Positions 35,554-45,865 are shown, counted from the first letter of the stretch. The stretch is 64,000 nt of DNA from Aquisalimonas lutea (GCF_030409225.1 NZ_JAUFPK010000001.1:350604-414603); one strand, 5' to 3'. Numbers and translations: made by a program. Notes: generated from the sequence alone by a model not told the origin.

Positions 35554-36528
35554 TCAGCGCGGCTCGATAGCCGCCAGATGCCGCCCGACCGCGACCCAGG
35601 AGCCGCACAGCCCCAGGCCGACGCCGGCCAGCCAGACCAGCAGGATCCCGTCCAGCCCCAGACCCGTCAGCAGGGGACCGGTGCGGTAGAGCTCGGCGAG
35701 CCGCTCCAGCGGGCCGCTGAGCACGAGCCGGCCGCCTTCCACCAGGATGACCGCCAGCACGCCGCCGAGGAGCCCGTACCAGGCCCCCTCGTACAGGAAT
35801 GGACGCCGGATGAAGGCATCGGTTCCGCCGATCAGCTTGGTGACCACGATCTCCTCCCGGCGGTTCTCGATGGCCAGGCGGATGGTGTTGCCCACGACCA
35901 TGACCACGGCCAGGGCGAGCAGAACCGCCACCAGCCAGGCGATGCGGCGGGAGAGCTCCATGATGGCCTGCAGCCGCTGCACCCACTCCAGATCCAGCCT
36001 TGCCCGGGCGACGGCGGGCTTGCGGCCCAGCTCACGGGTCAGCGCCTCGACGGCCCCCGCCGGCGTGCCCGGCTCGGGGTAGACCACCACCAGCGGCGGC
36101 AGCGGGTTGTCGTCCAGCATCGCCACGGCGTCGTCCATCTCCGAGAGCTCGCGGAACTCCGCCAGGGCCTGCTCCGGGGTCACGGTCCGCGTGCGCTGCA
36201 CCTCCGGGCGCTGCAGGATCTCCTCCGCCAACCCCTGCTGCTCGTCCGGGGAGGTCTCTTCCTGCAGGAACAGCGAGATCTGGGCGCCGTCGTCCCAGCC
36301 GCTGGCGTGGCGCTCCAGGTTGTCCAGCGCCAGCAGGAAGGCGGCCGGCAGGGCCAGCGCCACGCCCAGCACGCCGGCGGTCATGCCGCTGGCGACACGG
36401 CTGCGGGACAGCCGCCCCAGGGCGCCGATGGCCGCACGGGCGTGATCCGCCCCCCAGGCCCGCAGCCGGCCTCCGCCCGGGGCGCTGCGGCGCGTCCGGC
36501 TGCTGCGCTGCTGCCGCCCTCGGGCCAT
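35554..36528 (-). CDS. ftsX: Cell-division protein FtsX
   Basis: FtsX (324 residues) is the membrane subunit of the FtsEX complex, which activates septal peptidoglycan hydrolases. An Arg-rich cytoplasmic tail leads to TM1 (about 49-72), a large periplasmic loop (about 75-200) and three more TM segments, with VVGNTIRLAIENRREEIVVTK after TM2. This is the permease FtsX pattern. It starts 3 bases after ftsE. Confidence 0.94.
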   Translation of the reverse strand: MARGRQQRSSRTRRSAPGGGRLRAWGADHARAAIGALGRLSRSRVASGMTAGVLGVALALPAAFLLALDNLERHASGWDDGAQISLFLQEETSPDEQQGLAEEILQRPEVQRTRTVTPEQALAEFRELSEMDDAVAMLDDNPLPPLVVVYPEPGTPAGAVEALTRELGRKPAVARARLDLEWVQRLQAIMELSRRIAWLVAVLLALAVVMVVGNTIRLAIENRREEIVVTKLIGGTDAFIRRPFLYEGAWYGLLGGVLAVILVEGGRLVLSGPLERLAELYRTGPLLTGLGLDGILLVWLAGVGLGLCGSWVAVGRHLAAIEPR

Positions 36529-36530
36529 GG

Positions 36531-37211
36531 TTAGCCGCCTGCTCCGTCGTTGAGGGTGTCACCCACCAGGCGCCCCTCGGACAGGCGCAGGTAGCGATGT
36601 CCCAGCCGCTGGATCAGGCCCAGGTCGTGGCTGGCGATGAGCACGGTGACGCCCACGCGGTTGAATGCCTCGAACAGGCCCATGATCTCCTCGGAGAGCT
36701 CCGGATCCAGGTTCCCGGTGGGCTCGTCCGCCAGCAGGATGGGCGGGCGCGTCACCACGGCCCGGGCGATGCCCACCCGCTGCTGCTCACCGCCGGACAG
36801 CGTCACCGGGTAGGCGGTCTCCCGGTGCAGCAGCCCCACCTTGTCCAGGGCCGCGCGCACGCGCCGGCCGATGTCGGCGGCCGGCGTACCGGCGATCACC
36901 AGCGGCAGGGCGACATTGGCGTAGACCGTGCGGTCGTACAGCAGGCGGTGATCCTGGAAGATCATGCCCACCCGCCGGCGCAGGTAGGGGATCCGGCGGC
37001 GGGCCAGCCGCGCCAGATTGATGCCGTTGAGAACGATCTGCCCGCGGCTGGGACGCTCGAGCAGCGGGATCAGGCGCAGCAGGGTGCTCTTGCCCGCCCC
37101 GGAGTGGCCGGTGAGAAAGACCAGCTCGCCCGGGTCGACGCGGAACGACAGGCCGCGCAGCGCCTCGTGGCCCCCGGGGTACTGCTTGCCGACACCGTCG
37201 AACTCGATCAT
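36531..37211 (-). CDS. ftsE: Cell-division ATP-binding protein FtsE
   Basis: FtsE (226 residues) is the ATPase of FtsEX. It has Walker A GHSGAGKSTLLRL, the Q-loop region MIFQDHRLL, signature LSGGEQQRVGIARAVV, Walker B ILLADEPTGNLD and the switch His in LIASHD. The start MIEFDGVGKQYPGG is at 37211, 7 bases after the ftsY stop. A GGAG about 12 bases upstream may be the RBS. Confidence 0.96.
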   Translation of the reverse strand: MIEFDGVGKQYPGGHEALRGLSFRVDPGELVFLTGHSGAGKSTLLRLIPLLERPSRGQIVLNGINLARLARRRIPYLRRRVGMIFQDHRLLYDRTVYANVALPLVIAGTPAADIGRRVRAALDKVGLLHRETAYPVTLSGGEQQRVGIARAVVTRPPILLADEPTGNLDPELSEEIMGLFEAFNRVGVTVLIASHDLGLIQRLGHRYLRLSEGRLVGDTLNDGAGG

Positions 37212-37218
37212 CGCACCG

Positions 37219-38226
37219 CTACTGCTCCGCCCCCAGGGCATCGCCCAGCAGGGCGTCGACGAACTCCTCCGCCCGGAACGGCTGCAGGTCCTCCGGGCGC
37301 TCGCCGACGCCAATGTAGCGGATGGGCAGCCCGAGGCGGTGGGCGATGGCGAAGATCACGCCGCCCTTGGCGGTACCGTCCAGCTTGGTGAGGATCAGCC
37401 CGGTCACGCCCACGGCCTCCTGGAAGTGCTGGGCCTGGGACAGGGCGTTCTGGCCGGTGCTGGCGTCCAGCACCAGCAGCACCTCCTGGGGCGCGCCCTC
37501 GTCCAGCCGCCCCAGCACACGGCGGACCTTGCGCAGCTCGTCCATGAGATTGCCCTGGGTGTGCAGACGGCCGGCGGTGTCGGCGATGAGCACATCGGTC
37601 CCCCGGGCCTGCGCGGCCTGGTGGGCATCGTAGATCACCGATGCGGAATCGGCGCCGGTGTGCTGGGCGATGACCGGGATCCCGGTGCGCTCGCCCCACA
37701 GCTGGAGCTGCTCCACCGCCGCCGCCCGGAAGGTATCGCCGGCGGCCAGCAGCACGGAGCGCCCCTCGTCGCGGTAGCGGCTGGCGAGCTTGCCGATGGT
37801 GGTAGTCTTGCCGGTGCCGTTGACCCCCACGGTGAGCACCACGAAGGGGCCGTCCGGGTTCTCCGGCACCAGCGGCTGCTCGCAGGGAGCGAGCATGGCG
37901 ATCATGTCCTCGCGCAGGGCCCGCATCAGCGCGCCCATGTCGTCCAGCTCCCGCCGGCGGACGCGCTCGGTCATGCTCTCGATGATGCGGGTGGTGGCCT
38001 CGACCCCCACGTCCGCCATGAGCAGCCGGGTCTCCAGGTCCTCCAGCAGCTCGTCGTCGATGGTCTTGCGGCCGAGAAAGGCGGTGGCGAGCCCCTCGGT
38101 CAGCCCCGAGCGGGTCTTGCCGAGCCGCTCCCGCAGGCGCCCGAAGAACCCGGGCCGGTCCTTGCCCGCCGCCGCGGCATCGTCGCCGGTGCCCTCGGCC
38201 GGCCTGTTTTTTCCGAACCCGAACAT
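37219..38226 (-). CDS. ftsY: Signal recognition particle receptor FtsY
   Basis: FtsY (335 residues) is the SRP receptor GTPase for membrane-protein targeting. A short acidic/Ala N-terminal region precedes an NG domain with G1 GVNGTGKTTTIGKLA, DTFRAAAVEQL, IADTAGRLHT, LTKLDGTAKGG and the terminal YIGVGERPEDLQPF. The acidic A domain is much shorter than in E. coli, as in many other bacteria. I start at MFGFGKN (38226). It heads the ftsY-ftsE-ftsX operon and is divergent from the M16 genes. Confidence 0.96.
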   Translation of the reverse strand: MFGFGKNRPAEGTGDDAAAAGKDRPGFFGRLRERLGKTRSGLTEGLATAFLGRKTIDDELLEDLETRLLMADVGVEATTRIIESMTERVRRRELDDMGALMRALREDMIAMLAPCEQPLVPENPDGPFVVLTVGVNGTGKTTTIGKLASRYRDEGRSVLLAAGDTFRAAAVEQLQLWGERTGIPVIAQHTGADSASVIYDAHQAAQARGTDVLIADTAGRLHTQGNLMDELRKVRRVLGRLDEGAPQEVLLVLDASTGQNALSQAQHFQEAVGVTGLILTKLDGTAKGGVIFAIAHRLGLPIRYIGVGERPEDLQPFRAEEFVDALLGDALGAEQ

Positions 38227-38326
38227 GGTTGTCGTGGTCCCTCCCTGCGGGTGGATGACGTATCCTACCACCCACGGCCCGGGCGCCTCACCGGGAACAC
38301 GAACCAACAAGCGAGCGACTGCCACC

Positions 38327-39727
38327 ATGCTGCGATCCTGTCTCGCCCTGCTGGCCGCCGGCAGCCTGTTCGCCGGCACTGCCGCCGGCGCCACCCTGGA
38401 CACGGACATCGAGACCTTCGAGCTGGACAACGGCATGGAGATCATCGTCAGGCCCGACGACCGGGCACCGGTGGTCATCCACCAGGTCTGGTTCCCCGTC
38501 GGCTCCAGCTACGAGCAGCCCGGCACCACCGGCGTCTCCCACGCCCTGGAGCACATGATGTTCAAGGGCACGGAGAACCGCGAGAGCGGCAGCTTCTCGC
38601 GGATCATCTCCCGGCACGGGGGCGAGCTGAACGCCTTCACCGGCCGCGACTACACCGCCTACTACGAGGAGATGGGCGCGGACCGCCTGGAGATCGCCAT
38701 GGAGCTGGAAGCCGACCGCCTGGCGAACATCGTCTTCGACCCGGACGAGTTCCAGCGCGAGCTCGACGTGATCAAGGAGGAGCGCCGGCTGCGGGTGGAC
38801 GACAACCCGACCTCGGTGCTGCAGGAGCGCTTCAACGCCGTCGCCTGGCATCGCAGCCCCTATCGCCAGCCGATCATCGGCTGGCAAGGGGATCTCAACC
38901 AGCTCACCCTGGACGACGTGCGCGGCTGGTACCGGGACTGGTACGGCATCAACAACGCGGTGCTGGTGGTGGTCGGGGACGTGGAGCCCGAGGCCGTCCG
39001 CGAGCTGGCCGAGAAGCACTACGGGCCGCTGGAGCCGCGCGCCACCCCGGAGCTCAAGGACCACGGCGAGATCGAGCCCCTGGGGGAGCGCCGCCTGACG
39101 GTGCACCACCCCAATGCCACCCCGTTCCTGCTCATGGGCTACCACGTACCGTCGCTGGCGACGGCCGAGGACCCGGGCACGACCTACGCGCTGAGCGTGC
39201 TCGCCCAGGTCCTGGACGGCGGCGAGAGCGCCCGCCTGCCCAGCGAGCTGGTCCGCGGCCGCGAGATCGCCGCCAGCGTCGGTGCCGGCTACAGCAGCAT
39301 CAACCGGCTGGACACCCACTTCCAGTTCCATGCACGTCCCACCGGCGACACCTCGCTGGCGGAGCTGGAGGAGGCCCTGCGCAAGGAAATCCGCCGGGTG
39401 CGCGAGGACGGCATCACCGAGGAAGAGCTGCGGCGCGCCCGGGTCCAGCTGCGCGCCGAGTACGTCTACCGCCTGGACTCCCTGTCCCGGCAGGCGACGG
39501 AGATCGGCATGCTGGAGACCACCGGCATCGGCTACGAGGCCATGAACCGCTTCGAGGAGCGACTCGCCGCGGTCACCCGTGAGGACGTGCGCGCGGTCGC
39601 CCGCGAGTATCTCGTCGACGACCGCCTGACCGTGGGCCACCTGGAGCGCAGCGACGACGCCCCCGCTGCCCCGCAATCCGTCGTCCCCCCGGGCCGACCG
39701 GAAACCCGAGCGACCAATAAGGAGTAA
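38327..39727 (+). CDS. M16-family zinc peptidase (catalytic member of pair)
   Basis: The 466-residue protein has a signal peptide (residues 1-21) and the inverted zinc motif H72-x-x-E75-H76 (VSHALEHMMFKGT). The downstream glutamates at 151-152 (VIKEERRL) are spaced as expected for the third ligand. It should be a periplasmic pitrilysin-like protease. The next gene, 2 bases away, encodes the non-catalytic partner, as in many Gammaproteobacteria. The substrate is unknown. It is divergent from ftsY. Confidence 0.9.
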   Translation: MLRSCLALLAAGSLFAGTAAGATLDTDIETFELDNGMEIIVRPDDRAPVVIHQVWFPVGSSYEQPGTTGVSHALEHMMFKGTENRESGSFSRIISRHGGELNAFTGRDYTAYYEEMGADRLEIAMELEADRLANIVFDPDEFQRELDVIKEERRLRVDDNPTSVLQERFNAVAWHRSPYRQPIIGWQGDLNQLTLDDVRGWYRDWYGINNAVLVVVGDVEPEAVRELAEKHYGPLEPRATPELKDHGEIEPLGERRLTVHHPNATPFLLMGYHVPSLATAEDPGTTYALSVLAQVLDGGESARLPSELVRGREIAASVGAGYSSINRLDTHFQFHARPTGDTSLAELEEALRKEIRRVREDGITEEELRRARVQLRAEYVYRLDSLSRQATEIGMLETTGIGYEAMNRFEERLAAVTREDVRAVAREYLVDDRLTVGHLERSDDAPAAPQSVVPPGRPETRATNKE

Positions 39728-39729
39728 CC

Positions 39730-41100
39730 ATGGCACCGCGTCGTATTCTCTCCACGCGCACCGGGCTCGTCGCCGGCCTCCTGGTGCTCCTGGCGCTGGC
39801 CGCCTCCGGCCGCGCCGCCGCCACCCCCGACATCCGCCACTGGACCGCCGACGAGGGCCTCGAGGTCTACTTCGTGCGCACCACCGCCCTGCCCATGGTG
39901 GACCTGGAGCTCACCTTCGATGCCGGCTCCGCCCGGGACGGCGAGCACCCGGGCCTGGCCCGCCTGACCAGCAACGTTCTCGGCGAAGGCGCGGCGGGGC
40001 TGGATGCCGGCGCGATCGCGCGGCGCTTCGAGGACCAGGGCGCCCGCTTTTCCGCCAGCAGCGACCGCGATTCGGCCAGCGTGCGGCTGCGTACGCTGAA
40101 CGACCCGGAGACCATGAGCGCGGCGGTCGAGGCCCTGAGCCTGGTCGTCGGCGAGCCGGATTTCCCCGGGGCCGCTGTCGACCGCGAGCGCCAGCGCATG
40201 CTCACGGCCTTGCGCAACAACCGCCAGGACCCGGGCTACCGGGCCCAGGAGGCGTTCTGGGAGGCGCTGTACGGGGATCATCCCTACGGCCATCCGCCCG
40301 GCGGCACGGAAGAGAGCCTCAACGCCCTGGAGCGGGCCGACGTGCGCGGCTTCTACCGCGACTACTACGTGCGCGGCAATGCCACCCTGGCCATCGTCGG
40401 CGATCTCAGCCGCGCCGAGGCCGAGGCCATCGCCAATCACCTGGGCGAGAGCCTGCGCCCGGGAGCCGCGCCGGAGCCGCTGCCGAAGCCCGGACCCAGC
40501 GTCCGGGCGGGAGAGACCATCCACATCCCCTTCGACAGCAGCCAGAGCCACGTCATGATGGGCCAGGTGGGCTACGCCCGGGGCAACGAGGACCACTTCG
40601 CCCTGTACACGGCCAACCACATCCTCGGCGGCAGCGGCCTGGTGAGCCGTCTCGCCCAGCAGATGCGCGAGGAACGGGGGCTGTCGTACAGCGTGGGCAG
40701 CCGGTTCACTCCCATGGAGCGGGCCGGCCCGTTCCTGATCAGCACCCAGATCCGCAGCGACCGCACGTCGGAGGCGCTGGAGGTGCTCCGCGACACGGTG
40801 ACGTCCCTGCGCAACGAGGGGCCGGAGCCGGACGAGCGCGAGCGGGCCGTCGAGAACATCACCGGCAGCTTCCCCCTGCAGCTGGCAGGCAACCGCAACA
40901 TTCTCGCCTACGTCGCCAATATCGCCTTCCACGACCTGCCGCTGGACTACCTGGAGCGGTTCCCGGAGCGCATCAAGGAGGTGGACCGGGAGGCCATGGT
41001 CGCCGCCATGCAGCAGCACCTGGAGCCGGAGTCGTTCGTCACGGTCATCGTCGGCCCCAGGGACGCGGAAGGCGAGACGGCGGACGAAGGCGAGCAGTGA
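39730..41100 (+). CDS. M16-family peptidase partner without zinc motif
   Basis: The 456-residue protein has a signal peptide (about 1-30) and the M16 fold. The zinc-binding site is replaced: the equivalent segment reads EHPGLARLTSN and lacks HxxEH. The C-terminal half keeps the substrate-binding R-Y pair (ERGLSYSVGS). Such partners form a heterodimer with the catalytic subunit encoded just upstream. Its TGA stop overlaps the GTG of rsmD. Confidence 0.9.
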   Translation: MAPRRILSTRTGLVAGLLVLLALAASGRAAATPDIRHWTADEGLEVYFVRTTALPMVDLELTFDAGSARDGEHPGLARLTSNVLGEGAAGLDAGAIARRFEDQGARFSASSDRDSASVRLRTLNDPETMSAAVEALSLVVGEPDFPGAAVDRERQRMLTALRNNRQDPGYRAQEAFWEALYGDHPYGHPPGGTEESLNALERADVRGFYRDYYVRGNATLAIVGDLSRAEAEAIANHLGESLRPGAAPEPLPKPGPSVRAGETIHIPFDSSQSHVMMGQVGYARGNEDHFALYTANHILGGSGLVSRLAQQMREERGLSYSVGSRFTPMERAGPFLISTQIRSDRTSEALEVLRDTVTSLRNEGPEPDERERAVENITGSFPLQLAGNRNILAYVANIAFHDLPLDYLERFPERIKEVDREAMVAAMQQHLEPESFVTVIVGPRDAEGETADEGEQ

Positions 41101-41669
41101 GCTCGCGGGGCCGCAACCAGGTGCGGATCATCGCCGGCACCTGGCGGGGCCGTCGGCTGCGCTTCGCCGACGGCCCGGGCCTGCGCCCCACCGCGGACAG
41201 TAACCGCGAGACCCTGTTCAACTGGCTGCAGCCGCTGCTGCCGGGCAGCCACTGCCTGGACCTGTTCGCCGGCAGCGGCGCCCTGGGCCTGGAAGCCGCC
41301 TCCCGGGGCGCCGCCTCGGTGCTTCTGGTCGAGCGCAACCGCAAGGCCGCGGCGCAGCTGCGCGACAACGTCGGCCTCCTGCAGGCAGGTGACCGGGTCC
41401 GGGTGCACAACGGCGACGCCGTCGCCCTGCTGCGCGGCCCCGGGCATCCCGTGGACGTGGTCTTCCTGGACCCGCCCTTCGCCGGCGACCTGCTGGAGCC
41501 CGCCTGCCGGGCGCTGGCGGCCGGCGACTGGCTGCGTGCCGGCACCCGCATCTACGTCGAGCACGCGCGCCAGCACGCCCCGCCCGTTCCCGGCGACTGG
41601 CACGAGCTCCGCGCGCGGACGGCGGGCGACGCGACCATGCGGCTGTTCGCGGTGGCCGGCGGCGATTGA
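41097..41669 (+). CDS. rsmD: 16S rRNA (guanine966-N2)-methyltransferase
   Basis: RsmD (190 residues) methylates G966 of 16S rRNA. It has VRIIAGTWRGRRLRF, RPTADSNRETLFNWL, the SAM loop DLFAGSGALGLEAASRGA and the catalytic FLDPPFAGDL. The GTG start overlaps the preceding stop as GTGA. The usual partner coaD follows, but 330 bases of non-coding DNA with a MITE-like element now separate them. Confidence 0.94.
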   Translation: MSSRGRNQVRIIAGTWRGRRLRFADGPGLRPTADSNRETLFNWLQPLLPGSHCLDLFAGSGALGLEAASRGAASVLLVERNRKAAAQLRDNVGLLQAGDRVRVHNGDAVALLRGPGHPVDVVFLDPPFAGDLLEPACRALAAGDWLRAGTRIYVEHARQHAPPVPGDWHELRARTAGDATMRLFAVAGGD

Positions 41670-41707
41670 TTGCGGGCCCGGCGGATGGTTTGATGAGAAG
41701 CCCTTTA

Positions 41708-42488
<781 letters not shown>

Positions 42489-42493
42489 TCCCG

Positions 42494-44170
42494 ATGATGC
42501 GCGCATGCTGCAAGGGAGTCCTGGCCGCCCTCCTCCTCGTCGTCACCTTCCCGGGCAGCGCCGCGGCCGATCCTCCGGGCGCGGCGGTGGCCACGGCCCA
42601 CCCGCTGGCCACCGAAGCCGCGCTGGAGACCCTGGACAACGGCGGCAACGCCTTCGATGCCGCCGTGACGGCCACCGCCACCCTGGCGGTGGTGGAGCCC
42701 TACGGCTCGGGCCTGGGCGGCGGCGGATTCTGGCTCCTGCACCGGCAGGCCGACGGTCACCAGGTCATGGTGGACGGCCGCGAGGAGGCGCCCGGCGCCG
42801 CCACCCGGACCATGTACCAGAATGATGACGGCGAGCTGCGCGAACGGGACTCCCTGGACGGCCCGCGCGCCGCCGGAATCCCCGGAACCCCGGCGGCGCT
42901 GGTGCATATCACCCGGGAGTACGGCAACCGGAGTCTCGCCGAGAACCTGGCACCGGCGATCCGGCATGCCCGCGAGGGCATTCCGGTAACCGAGCACTAC
43001 CAGCGCATGGCCTACTTCCGCCGCGACGCCCTGCGCGAGTCCCCGGCAGCCGCCGCGGTGTTCCTGGACGACGGCGACGTCCCCGAGGTCGGCGACACCC
43101 TGGTACAGACCGACCTGGCCCTGACCCTGGAGCGCCTGGCGGACGACGGCCTGGCGGGCTTCTACGACGGCGCGGTGGCCGAGCGCCTGGTCGCCGGAAC
43201 CCGGGAGGCCGGCGGCATCTGGACGCGGGAGGACCTGCAGGACTACGCCGTCGTCGAGCGCGAGCCCGTGCGCGGCGACTACCGCGGCGTCCGGGTGACC
43301 TCCGCGGCGCCGCCCTCGGCCGGAGGCATCGGCCTGGTCACCATGCTCAACACCCTCGCCGGGTACGATGTCCACGATGCCACCGAAGTACAGCGCATCC
43401 ACCTCCAGGTGGAGGCAATGCGCCGCGCCTACCGCGATCGCCGCCTGTACCTGGGCGACCCGGATTTCGTCGACATCCCGCGGGAGCGCCTGCTGAGCCG
43501 GGAGCACGCGCGCAACCTGGCGCAGAGCCTGGACCCGGAGCGGGCCACCCCGAGCGAGGCCCTGGAGGATGCCCAAGGCGGCGGCCGGAATACCACGCAT
43601 TTCTCCATCATCGACGCCGACGGCAACCGCGTAGGGGCGACGCTGTCCATCAACTACCCCTTCGGCTCCGGGTTCATGCCGCCGGGCTCGGGCGTGGTTC
43701 TGAACAACGAGATGGACGACTTCGCCACGCGGCCGGGCGAGCCCAATGCCTACGGCCTGGTCGGCGGCGAGGCCAACGCCATCGAGCCGGGCAAGCGCCC
43801 CCTGTCCAGCATGACGCCGACGTTCCTGGAGACGGACGACCGCGTGGCCGTCATCGGCAGCCCCGGCGGCAGCCGGATCATCACCCAGGTCCTGCTGGCG
43901 ACCATGAGCTTCGTCGACGGCCTGGAGCCGGAATTCTGGGTCTCGCGACCGCGCTATCACCACCAGTACCTGCCGGATCGCATTCAGCACGAGCCCGGCG
44001 CCATCTCCGTGGACACGCGCCGCGCCCTGGTGGAGATGGGCCACACGGTGCGACCCATGCTGCGCCGGTACGGCGACATGCAGGTGGTGATGTGGCACCG
44101 GGGCGAGAGCCGGATGGCCGCCGAGAGCGACCCGCGCGGCGGCGGCAAGGCGGTGGTGGCGGACGACTGA
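42494..44170 (+). CDS. ggt: Gamma-glutamyltransferase
   Basis: GGT (558 residues) cleaves gamma-glutamyl bonds of glutathione and its conjugates in the periplasm. A signal peptide (1-26) precedes the large-subunit sequence ATEAALETLDNGGNAFDAAV. The self-cleavage and nucleophile Thr is T367 in RNTTHFSIID, and PLSSMTPTF and GSPGGSRIITQ form the gamma-glutamyl site. It begins 5 bases after coaD with AGGGG as RBS. Confidence 0.93.
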   Translation: MMRACCKGVLAALLLVVTFPGSAAADPPGAAVATAHPLATEAALETLDNGGNAFDAAVTATATLAVVEPYGSGLGGGGFWLLHRQADGHQVMVDGREEAPGAATRTMYQNDDGELRERDSLDGPRAAGIPGTPAALVHITREYGNRSLAENLAPAIRHAREGIPVTEHYQRMAYFRRDALRESPAAAAVFLDDGDVPEVGDTLVQTDLALTLERLADDGLAGFYDGAVAERLVAGTREAGGIWTREDLQDYAVVEREPVRGDYRGVRVTSAAPPSAGGIGLVTMLNTLAGYDVHDATEVQRIHLQVEAMRRAYRDRRLYLGDPDFVDIPRERLLSREHARNLAQSLDPERATPSEALEDAQGGGRNTTHFSIIDADGNRVGATLSINYPFGSGFMPPGSGVVLNNEMDDFATRPGEPNAYGLVGGEANAIEPGKRPLSSMTPTFLETDDRVAVIGSPGGSRIITQVLLATMSFVDGLEPEFWVSRPRYHHQYLPDRIQHEPGAISVDTRRALVEMGHTVRPMLRRYGDMQVVMWHRGESRMAAESDPRGGGKAVVADD

Positions 44171-44176
44171 CCTGGC

Positions 44177-44509
44177 TCAGACGAAGGTATCGATGGTCCC
44201 GCCCGAACGCGGCGGCTCGTCCCGGGAGGAGCGGCGGTCAGCGGAACGGCGGTCGGCGACGCGCCGGTCGTCAGCCTCCTCGGCCGGCTCCGCCGGCGTT
44301 TCCGCCGTGCCGGCGCGCTGCGGACGCCGCTGCCGGCCGCGGCGCTGCATGGCATCGCGCACCCAGGCATCCTCGGCGTCCCGGCCCGCGGTATGCTCCT
44401 GCTCGCCGACCCCATGATCGGCGTACCGCGACGGCGCCAGCACCTGGCCGACCTGGCGCGGGGGCGTCAGCTCCAGGCGACGGGGGTAATACACGTAGAT
44501 ATCGAGCAT
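44177..44509 (-). CDS. Hypothetical protein with Arg/Asp-rich tail
   Basis: The 110-residue product starts MLDIYVYYPRRLELTPPRQVGQV and ends in a low-complexity segment with repeated ADRRS/ADDRR. It has no signal peptide or membrane part. It lies on the opposite strand between ggt and the mlaC-like gene, which both point right. The upstream RBS is poor. The coding call rests on the structured N-terminus, and no function can be given. Confidence 0.55.
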   Translation of the reverse strand: MLDIYVYYPRRLELTPPRQVGQVLAPSRYADHGVGEQEHTAGRDAEDAWVRDAMQRRGRQRRPQRAGTAETPAEPAEEADDRRVADRRSADRRSSRDEPPRSGGTIDTFV

Positions 44510-44545
44510 AATCACGTACCAATCCGCGTACGCTCAGTATAGACC

Positions 44546-45217
44546 ATGCAGTGTAACCGGCGGGACTCAAGCAAACGCGCAACCTGGCACCGGGCGCTAC
44601 TGTCCGGGGCCCTCGCGGCGGCCGTGGTGGCCACCGGCGCAGCGCAGGCGCAGGAGAGCGACCCCCCAGCGCCGGAGACCGTGGTGCACGAGGCCTTCCA
44701 GGAAGCGCTGAACGCCCTGATGGAGCACCACGAGGCCATTGCCGACGACCCCGCCGTCGCCGCGCGCCTGATCGAGGACATCCTCGGCCCGCACCTCCAC
44801 TTCAGGCTCATGGCCCGGCTGATCCTCGGCCGCTACTGGGGCGAGGCCACGCCCGGGCAGCGCGAGCGCTTCACGCAGGCCTTCCGCGAGCACTCCGTGC
44901 GCGTCTACGCCCGCGCGCTCAGCGATCACGTGCACCGGGCGGTGGCGCTGGTACGCGATGACCCCGACATCCTGCAGATCCGGGGCGCGACGCCCCCGGA
45001 CGAACGGGGCCGCGTGACCGTGCGGGCGGCGCTGCACGCCGGTGATACCACCGTGCCCCTGCAGTTCCGCCTGATCCGCAGCGACGGCCACGGCTGGCGG
45101 GCCTACGACGTGGTCATCGAGAACCTGAGCCTGCTCACCAACTACCGGCGGGAGTACACCAGCATCATCCGCCGGGAAGGCGTCGACGGCCTGATCCGGC
45201 GCCTGGAGGACCGATGA
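44546..45217 (+). CDS. MlaC-family phospholipid-binding protein
   Basis: The 223-residue product has a signal peptide (cleavage near AAQAQ) and the MlaC/Ttg2D fold. Recognisable blocks are EDILGPHLHFRLMARLILGRYW, RFTQAFREHSVRVYARAL, VPLQFRLIRSDGHGWRAYDVVIENLSLLTNYRREY (in two parts) and FxxxIRREG. MlaC ferries phospholipids between the outer and inner membrane. No mlaFEDB genes are nearby, so this is an orphan copy, here coupled by ATGA overlap to a lipoprotein gene. Confidence 0.85.
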   Translation: MQCNRRDSSKRATWHRALLSGALAAAVVATGAAQAQESDPPAPETVVHEAFQEALNALMEHHEAIADDPAVAARLIEDILGPHLHFRLMARLILGRYWGEATPGQRERFTQAFREHSVRVYARALSDHVHRAVALVRDDPDILQIRGATPPDERGRVTVRAALHAGDTTVPLQFRLIRSDGHGWRAYDVVIENLSLLTNYRREYTSIIRREGVDGLIRRLEDR

Positions 45218-45831
45218 GACGGCTTCTTGCCATACTGGCGATGCTGGCGCTGGCCGGGTGCGCCGGCGGGCCGCCGGAGCGCACGGATAACCTGTGCCGG
45301 GTCTTCGAGCAGCAGCCGAGCTGGTACGACTACGCCCGGGCCAGCGAGGAGCGCTGGGGCACGCCGATCGCCGTGCAGATGGCGTTCGTGCGCCAGGAGT
45401 CATCCTTCCGCCACGATGCCCGGCCGCCCCGCCAGTGGTTGCTCGGCTTCATCCCGTGGCGGCGGCCGACCACGGCCTACGGCTACGCCCAGGCCCAGAA
45501 TCCCGTCTGGGGCGAGTACCTGGACGACCGCGGCGGGCTGTTCTCGCGCCGCACCCACATGAAATACGCCCTGGACTTCATCGGCTGGTACAACAACAAC
45601 ACCCACCAGCGCCTAGGCATCAGCAAGCGCAACGCCCGCCACCTGTACCTCGCCTACCACGAGGGCCACACCGGCTACCGGCGCGGCCACTGGCAGAACG
45701 ACCCCCGGCTCCAGCGCACCGCCGCGCGCGTCGAGAGCACGGCCCGCACCTACCGTGCCCAGCTGCAGGAGTGCGAGTCCCGGTTCCAGTGCCGGCACTT
45801 CTGGGAGTTCGGCCCGTTCTGCGACGCCTGA
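45214..45831 (+). CDS. Lytic-transglycosylase-like lipoprotein
   Basis: The 205-residue product has a lipobox ending at C16 (MLALAGC) and an SLT-like domain. The catalytic-type Glu E62 is in AFVRQESSFRHDA; GYAQAQNPVWGEY, DFIGWYNNNTHQRLG and YLAYHEGHTGY follow, as in transglycosylases. It probably acts on peptidoglycan at the outer membrane. Its start overlaps the mlaC-like stop by 4 bases, suggesting a joint envelope role. Confidence 0.85.
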   Translation: MRRLLAILAMLALAGCAGGPPERTDNLCRVFEQQPSWYDYARASEERWGTPIAVQMAFVRQESSFRHDARPPRQWLLGFIPWRRPTTAYGYAQAQNPVWGEYLDDRGGLFSRRTHMKYALDFIGWYNNNTHQRLGISKRNARHLYLAYHEGHTGYRRGHWQNDPRLQRTAARVESTARTYRAQLQECESRFQCRHFWEFGPFCDA

Positions 45832-45833
45832 GC

Positions 45834-45860
45834 AAAAAAAACCCCCGGGGTTACCGGGGG
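45834..45860 (-). terminator. Rho-independent terminator, leftward
   Basis: On the minus strand the stem CCCCCGG/CCGGGGG (7 bp, loop TAACC) is followed by eight Ts. This is a textbook intrinsic terminator. It ends leftward transcription, either from the YcgR gene 340 bases upstream or from a short transcript starting in between. It lies just past the stop of the convergent transglycosylase gene. Confidence 0.88.
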
Positions 45861-45865
45861 CAACA

